Source of the DNA: Streptomyces uncialis
Lineage (GTDB): Bacteria > Actinomycetota > Actinomycetes > Streptomycetales > Streptomycetaceae
DNA: 64,000 nt
Reading direction: 5' to 3'
Assembly: GCF_001905345.1 (NCBI RefSeq)
Contig: NZ_LFBV01000001.1
Location: 1 to 64,000, forward strand
In this document: piece by piece, positions 60,605-64,000 of the stretch
Layout: each line of letters opens with the position of its first letter
How positions within the stretch are numbered: the first letter of the stretch is position 1
Position numbers and translations under genes: made by a program
Notes under the pieces: model-generated
What the model saw: the letters and a program-made list of their open reading frames with translations, nothing else
What the model was told of the DNA's origin: nothing
The model's database searches: none

Positions 60605-61396
60605 ATGCTCACCATCCCCTACGTCCACGGCGCTCCGAACTGGCTCGACCTCGGCACCCCCGACCTCGACGGCGCCCTCGGTTTCTACGGGGCGCTGTTC
60701 GGCTGGACGTTCCGCTCGGCGGGTCCGGAGGCCGGCGGGTACGGCATGTTCCAGCTCGACGGCGGGACCGTCGCGGGCGGGATGACCGTCACGGCGGACC
60801 AGGGGGCACCGAGCTGGACGGTCTACTTCCGCAGCGACGACGCCGACGCGACGGCCGCGGCGGCCTCGGAGCACGGCGGCTCGGCCGAGTTCGCCCCGAT
60901 GGACGTCATGGAGCAGGGCCGGATGGCGCTCCTCCGTGACGCCGAGGGTGTCCGCTTCGGCATCTGGCAGCCCGGTACCAACAAGGGCCTCGACCTGGTC
61001 GACGTGCCGGGCTCGCTGTGCTGGACGGAGCTGTACACCCCGGACGTGGCCTCGGCCAAGGCGTTCTACGGCGGGGTCTTCGGCTGGCACACCTCCGACA
61101 TCCCCTTCGGCGGCGGCACGTACACGACCGTGGGCCCCGCCGGGGCCGACGAGAGCGGCACCTTCGGCGGTCTCCTGCCCGTCGACGCGGACCCGGCGGA
61201 GACCGCGGCGGGTCCCTACTGGACGCCGTACATCGAGGTCACCGACACCGACGCGGTCGCGGCGCGGGTCCAGGAGCTCGGCGGTGAGGTACGGATGCCG
61301 CCCACCGATCTGCCCGACGTCGGCCGGATCGCCAAGGTCGCGGACCCCTACGGAGCGAGGTTCGCGGTGATCCGCAGCGCGGCCCGCCAGGACTGA
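60605..61396 (+). CDS. Two-module VOC (glyoxalase/bleomycin-resistance-fold) protein
   Basis: A 263-residue protein with two vicinal-oxygen-chelate modules: NWLDLGTPDLDGALGFYGALFGWTF (about 11-35, in part) and CWTELYTPDVASAKAFYGGVFGWHT (about 138-162, in part). Each opens with a PDLD/PDVA - FYG - FGW pattern. Members bind metals or small ligands, such as glyoxalase I or antibiotic-binding proteins. The second half ends VADPYGARFAVI. The start is ATG at 60605 with AGGAGG upstream. No metal-binding triad was confirmed by eye, so the substrate is open. The length is typical of the duplicated VOC proteins frequent in Streptomyces. Confidence 0.88.
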   Translation: MLTIPYVHGAPNWLDLGTPDLDGALGFYGALFGWTFRSAGPEAGGYGMFQLDGGTVAGGMTVTADQGAPSWTVYFRSDDADATAAAASEHGGSAEFAPMDVMEQGRMALLRDAEGVRFGIWQPGTNKGLDLVDVPGSLCWTELYTPDVASAKAFYGGVFGWHTSDIPFGGGTYTTVGPAGADESGTFGGLLPVDADPAETAAGPYWTPYIEVTDTDAVAARVQELGGEVRMPPTDLPDVGRIAKVADPYGARFAVIRSAARQD

Positions 61397-61439
61397 ACCC
61401 GCGCCGGCACCGCACCCCGTCGCGCCCCGGCCGGGCCGG

Positions 61440-61688
61440 TCAGGCGGCGGCCTCCCGGCGCAGGTCCAGCCGCTCCTTCTCGGAGAGCCCGCCCCACACA
61501 CCGAAGCGTTCGTCGTTGGCGAGCGCGTACCTCAGGCACGCCTCGCGCATGTCGCACATCCGGCAGATGCGCTTGGCCTCGCGTACGGAGCTGCCGGGCT
61601 CCGGGAAGAAGAATTCGGAGCCGGTCTGCGCGCACAGCGCCCGCTCCTGCCAGTCGGAAGCCTGCTCCAGGTCACTGTCGATCTGCAT
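61440..61688 (-). CDS. WhiB-family iron-sulfur transcription factor
   Basis: An 82-residue protein with four cluster-binding cysteines C19, C42, C45 and C51 (C-x22-C-x2-C-x5-C) and the GVWGG turn, followed by a basic end ERLDLRREAA. These proteins bind a [4Fe-4S] cluster and partner with the sigma factor or act on DNA in development and redox response. The pattern WQERALCAQTGSEFFFP and ALANDERFG is closest to WhiB itself rather than to WblE/WblC. The start is ATG at 61688 (MQIDSD); a longer frame to 61739 lacks support. The exact paralogue cannot be assigned by eye. Confidence 0.88.
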   Translation of the reverse strand: MQIDSDLEQASDWQERALCAQTGSEFFFPEPGSSVREAKRICRMCDMREACLRYALANDERFGVWGGLSEKERLDLRREAAA

Positions 61689-61768
61689 GCCACCGATCGT
61701 GCACGGTGGCGAAAAACAAACGATCAACGCGCTGTTCATCCGGGGGTCCGGCGGGGTCGACAGCGGGA

Positions 61769-61815
61769 ACGACGGTGGGGGGCACCGGCCCGCGGCCCGT
61801 GCCCCCCACCGTCGT
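61769..61815 (-). terminator. 17-bp hairpin terminator after the desaturase gene
   Basis: Arms at 61769-61785 and 61799-61815 (ACGACGGTGGGGGGCAC and its exact complement), with a 13-base loop, lie directly after the desaturase stop on the minus strand and ahead of the WhiB-like gene start. Confidence 0.8.
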
Positions 61816-61819
61816 ACGG

Positions 61820-62791
61820 TCAGCCCTTGCGGGCGGCCATCCGCGCCTTGCGGGCGGCCAGCCGCTCGTCGAACTTGCTCGCCTCCGCGTCGAGACCGCC
61901 CATGTAGAGCCCGAGCTCCTCCTGGGCCTTCAGACCGTCGGGGCCCAGCCCGTCGATCTCCATGACCTTCAGGAAGCGGAGCACCGGCTGGAGCACGTCG
62001 TCATGGTGGATGCGCATGTTGTAGACCTCGCCGATCGCCATCTGCGCAGCGGCCCGCTCGAAGCCGGGGATGCCGTGACCGGGCATCCGGAAGTCGACGA
62101 CCACGTCGCGCACGGCCTGCATCGTCAGATCGGGCGCCAGCTCGAACGCGGCCTTCAGCAGGTTCCGGTAGAAGACCATGTGCAGGTTCTCGTCGGTCGC
62201 GATCCGCGCCAGCATCCGGTCGCACACCGGGTCACCGGACTGGTGGCCGGTGTTGCGGTGGGAGATCCGGGTCGCCAGCTCCTGGAAGGCCACGTACGCG
62301 ACGGAGTGCAGCATCGAGTGGCGGTTGTCCGACTCGAAGCCCTCCGACATGTGCGACATGCGGAACGCCTCCAGCTTGTCGGGGTCCACCGCCCGCGACG
62401 CCAGCAGATAGTCCCGCATCACGATGCCGTGGCGGCCCTCCTCGGCGGTCCAGCGGTGCACCCAGGTGCCCCACGCGCCGTCGCGGCCGAACAGGGAAGC
62501 TATTTCGTGGTGGTAGCTGGGGAGGTTGTCCTCGGTGAGGAGGTTGACGACGAGCGCGATCCGGCCGATCTCGGTGACCTTGGACTGCTCCTTGCCCCAG
62601 GCCTCGCCGTCCTCGAAGATGCCGGGGAAGTTACGGCCGTCCGACCACGGCACGTACTCGTGCGGCATCCAGTCCTTGGCGACCTTCAGATGACGGTTCA
62701 GCTCCTGCTCGACCACTTCCTCCAGCGCATGGAGGAGCCGGGCATCCGTCCAGGTGGACGAGGTGCCGAGGTGGGGAGAGGTGAGCGTCAC
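61820..62791 (-). CDS. Acyl-[acyl-carrier-protein] desaturase (DesA-type)
   Basis: A 323-residue soluble di-iron enzyme of the stearoyl-ACP desaturase family. Iron-ligand motifs are HALEEVVEQELNRHL, EEGRHGIVMRDYL (EExxH) and ATDENLHMVFYRNLL (ExxH), the normal two-repeat order. It places a cis double bond in ACP-bound fatty acids, with electrons from ferredoxin, adjusting membrane fluidity. The start is GTG at 62791, with AGGAG 7-8 bases upstream; the open frame to 62938 would cover the operator array. Expression is probably controlled by a repressor acting at 62832-62880. Confidence 0.9.
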   Translation of the reverse strand: MTLTSPHLGTSSTWTDARLLHALEEVVEQELNRHLKVAKDWMPHEYVPWSDGRNFPGIFEDGEAWGKEQSKVTEIGRIALVVNLLTEDNLPSYHHEIASLFGRDGAWGTWVHRWTAEEGRHGIVMRDYLLASRAVDPDKLEAFRMSHMSEGFESDNRHSMLHSVAYVAFQELATRISHRNTGHQSGDPVCDRMLARIATDENLHMVFYRNLLKAAFELAPDLTMQAVRDVVVDFRMPGHGIPGFERAAAQMAIGEVYNMRIHHDDVLQPVLRFLKVMEIDGLGPDGLKAQEELGLYMGGLDAEASKFDERLAARKARMAARKG

Positions 62792-62831
62792 TGGGGCTCC
62801 TGGGGAGGGGAGTACGTGCTGGGGACGACAA

Positions 62832-62880
62832 CCTACGGCAACGTAGGCTACGAACCCGTAGGTTACGAACCCGTAGGTTA
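62832..62880. promoter_or_regulatory. Operator array upstream of the desaturase (CTACG-N4-CGTAG)
   Basis: Three adjacent inverted repeats: CCTACG-GCAA-CGTAGG (62832-62847), CTACG-AACC-CGTAG (62848-62861) and TTACG-AACC-CGTAG (62863-62876). The last two arise from an exact 15-bp tandem repeat ACGAACCCGTAGGTT (62850-62864, 62865-62879). They lie 40-90 bp before the GTG start, where a TetR-type lipid regulator would block the promoter. Confidence 0.8.
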
Positions 62881-62959
62881 AACCCGCCGTAAAGGCACCT
62901 CGCAGCCGGGGTGGTGGAAAACATCCGAATCCGGCCATTCACCAGCGGGTCCATGCGGG

Positions 62960-63736
62960 TCAGCTGTACAGCTCCCGCAACCGCACTGAGAGGCATGTCA
63001 CACAGCCTTCCAGCTTCTCGAACTCGCTGATGTCCACCAGGACGGGCTCGAAGCCCAGCCCGGCGAGCAGCCCGGCGGACCGGGGCGCGCTCGCCGCCAT
63101 CAGCAGCCGGGCCCCGCCGAGCAGCACCACATGCGCCCCGGACTCCTCCGGCACCGGCAGAAAACCCGGGAACAGGCTCGGCGTGTCGACCAGCGGTCCG
63201 TACCCGATCACCGTGCCGTCCGGCAGCGCGGTCACCGCCGACTTCAGATGCAGCACCCGGTCCACCGGCACCGCGACGACCCGGGCCCCCAGCGGCTCGA
63301 ACGCCGCCCGCAACTGCTGGACCCCCGCCGCGTTGGTCCGCCCGCCCCGCCCGGCGTACAGGGTCTCCCCGATCTTCAGCACATCGCCGCCGTCCAGCGT
63401 GCCCGGCTCCCACACCCAGTTCACCGAGGCACCCAGCCGCCCCACGGCCTCCTCCACCCCGGCGGTCTCCGCCCGCCGGGACTCGGCGCCGGGCCGCGCG
63501 ATCAGGGCGACATTGCGGAACACCACGACGGTGTCCTCCACGAACACCGCGTCCGGACAGTCGTCGGCGGGCGCCACCTCCAGCGTCTCCCACCCATGGG
63601 CCTCCAGCGCCGCCGCGTACTCCTCCCACTGCCGGACCGCGAGATCCACGTCGACGGGTTCCCGCGTGCCATGGGTCACGATCCCCTCGGCGAGCCGGGG
63701 ACCGGGACGGCGGATCAGGGCCTTCTTGCTGGGCAC
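62960..63736 (-). CDS. Dimethylargininase / amidinotransferase-fold hydrolase (DDAH)
   Basis: A 258-residue protein of the guanidino-group-modifying superfamily. Substrate and catalytic segments are FVEDTVVVF, TLDGGDVL, the catalytic His in VLHLKSAV (H163) and the nucleophile in EGCVTCLS (C248 by the TCLS pattern). DDAH converts methylated arginine to citrulline and methylamines. The start is GTG at 63736 (GGAG about 9 bases upstream); the frame remains open to 63970. It is convergent-free and monocistronic here. Related family members include arginine deiminase and amidinotransferases, but length and motifs favour DDAH. The 264 bp to the window's right edge shows no gene. Confidence 0.88.
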   Translation of the reverse strand: MPSKKALIRRPGPRLAEGIVTHGTREPVDVDLAVRQWEEYAAALEAHGWETLEVAPADDCPDAVFVEDTVVVFRNVALIARPGAESRRAETAGVEEAVGRLGASVNWVWEPGTLDGGDVLKIGETLYAGRGGRTNAAGVQQLRAAFEPLGARVVAVPVDRVLHLKSAVTALPDGTVIGYGPLVDTPSLFPGFLPVPEESGAHVVLLGGARLLMAASAPRSAGLLAGLGFEPVLVDISEFEKLEGCVTCLSVRLRELYS

Positions 63737-64000
63737 AGGCGGCTCTCCGTCTCGACGGGCACGGGCGCGGAGGGGGCCGGTACGGCCCCCTCGCGTACGG
63801 CGGCCATCATGCAACCGGCCACCTGACGGGAAACAGCCCCCGGGCACAACCGACGGCCGATTCGCGTGGTACCCCTGCCCGCGGACGCGCCCCGCACACC
63901 CGGCCCGCGCCCCCGCCGCGCCCCTTCCCCCTCCGGTCCCCCTTCCCGGTCCCCCTTCCTGGACGGGCACCGTTCGCCGGGACGCGGACTAGCCGAGCCC

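Overview
The window is chromosomal DNA from a Streptomyces-type actinomycete. The evidence is very high GC with G/C third codon positions, frequent GTG/TTG starts behind GGAGG-like ribosome sites, and families typical of the genus: an AfsR/SARP regulator, a WhiB-like protein, two-domain laccase, NHLP exporters, a DUF2510 protein and cysteine-containing leader peptides. No rRNA, tRNA, CRISPR array or phage module was seen. About 48 protein genes are supported.

Layout. 1-1,840: end of a transposase and an HNH-nuclease-like protein that looks less GC-rich than its surroundings. 1,900-11,200: a compact cluster with two lipid/membrane genes, then dehydrogenase, pterin-synthase-like protein, glycosyltransferase, methyltransferase and flippase-like membrane protein. 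It closes with a RibD-type reductase, a creatininase-family amidohydrolase and GTP cyclohydrolase II. It reads as a pathway from GTP to a glycosylated, methylated pyrimidine or pterin. 11,600-17,200: a single-module NRPS with adenylation, carrier and six-helix C-terminal region, the build of epsilon-poly-lysine-type synthetases, followed by an M1 aminopeptidase. 17,300-18,000: secreted polysaccharide deacetylase. 18,360-24,570: a bacteriocin-type export locus with a Gly-Gly leader peptide, HlyD adaptor, C39 peptidase/ABC exporter and a second NHLP ABC subunit, and no visible modification enzyme.

24,990-30,970: acyl-CoA synthetase, then a tight operon XRE regulator - ImmA-like metallopeptidase - MAB_1171c-like membrane protein - FAD monooxygenase. 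31,400-35,100: MmyB-like sensor protein, LTA-synthase-like sulfatase, and a 27-residue leader peptide ahead of an FMN reductase. 35,270-40,900: large SARP regulator divergent from an imine-reductase-type enzyme, then a family 4 glycosidase. 40,910-41,620: an array of intergenic repeats. 41,600-43,600: EamA transporter divergent from a TetR regulator across a 58-bp perfect palindrome.

43,800-51,100: DUF2510 protein, LAL-type ATPase without its DNA-binding domain, DUF3048 lipoprotein, and the divergent pair LigC-type ligase / LigD-type polymerase. 51,160-60,420: a secreted, copper-rich region with a ThuA-PQQ dehydrogenase, a cupredoxin-DUF1080 protein, small laccase, a cupredoxin lipoprotein and small exported proteins. 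60,600-63,740: VOC protein, WhiB-like regulator, acyl-ACP desaturase behind an operator array, and dimethylargininase. All functions are read from sequence motifs and context without database searches.
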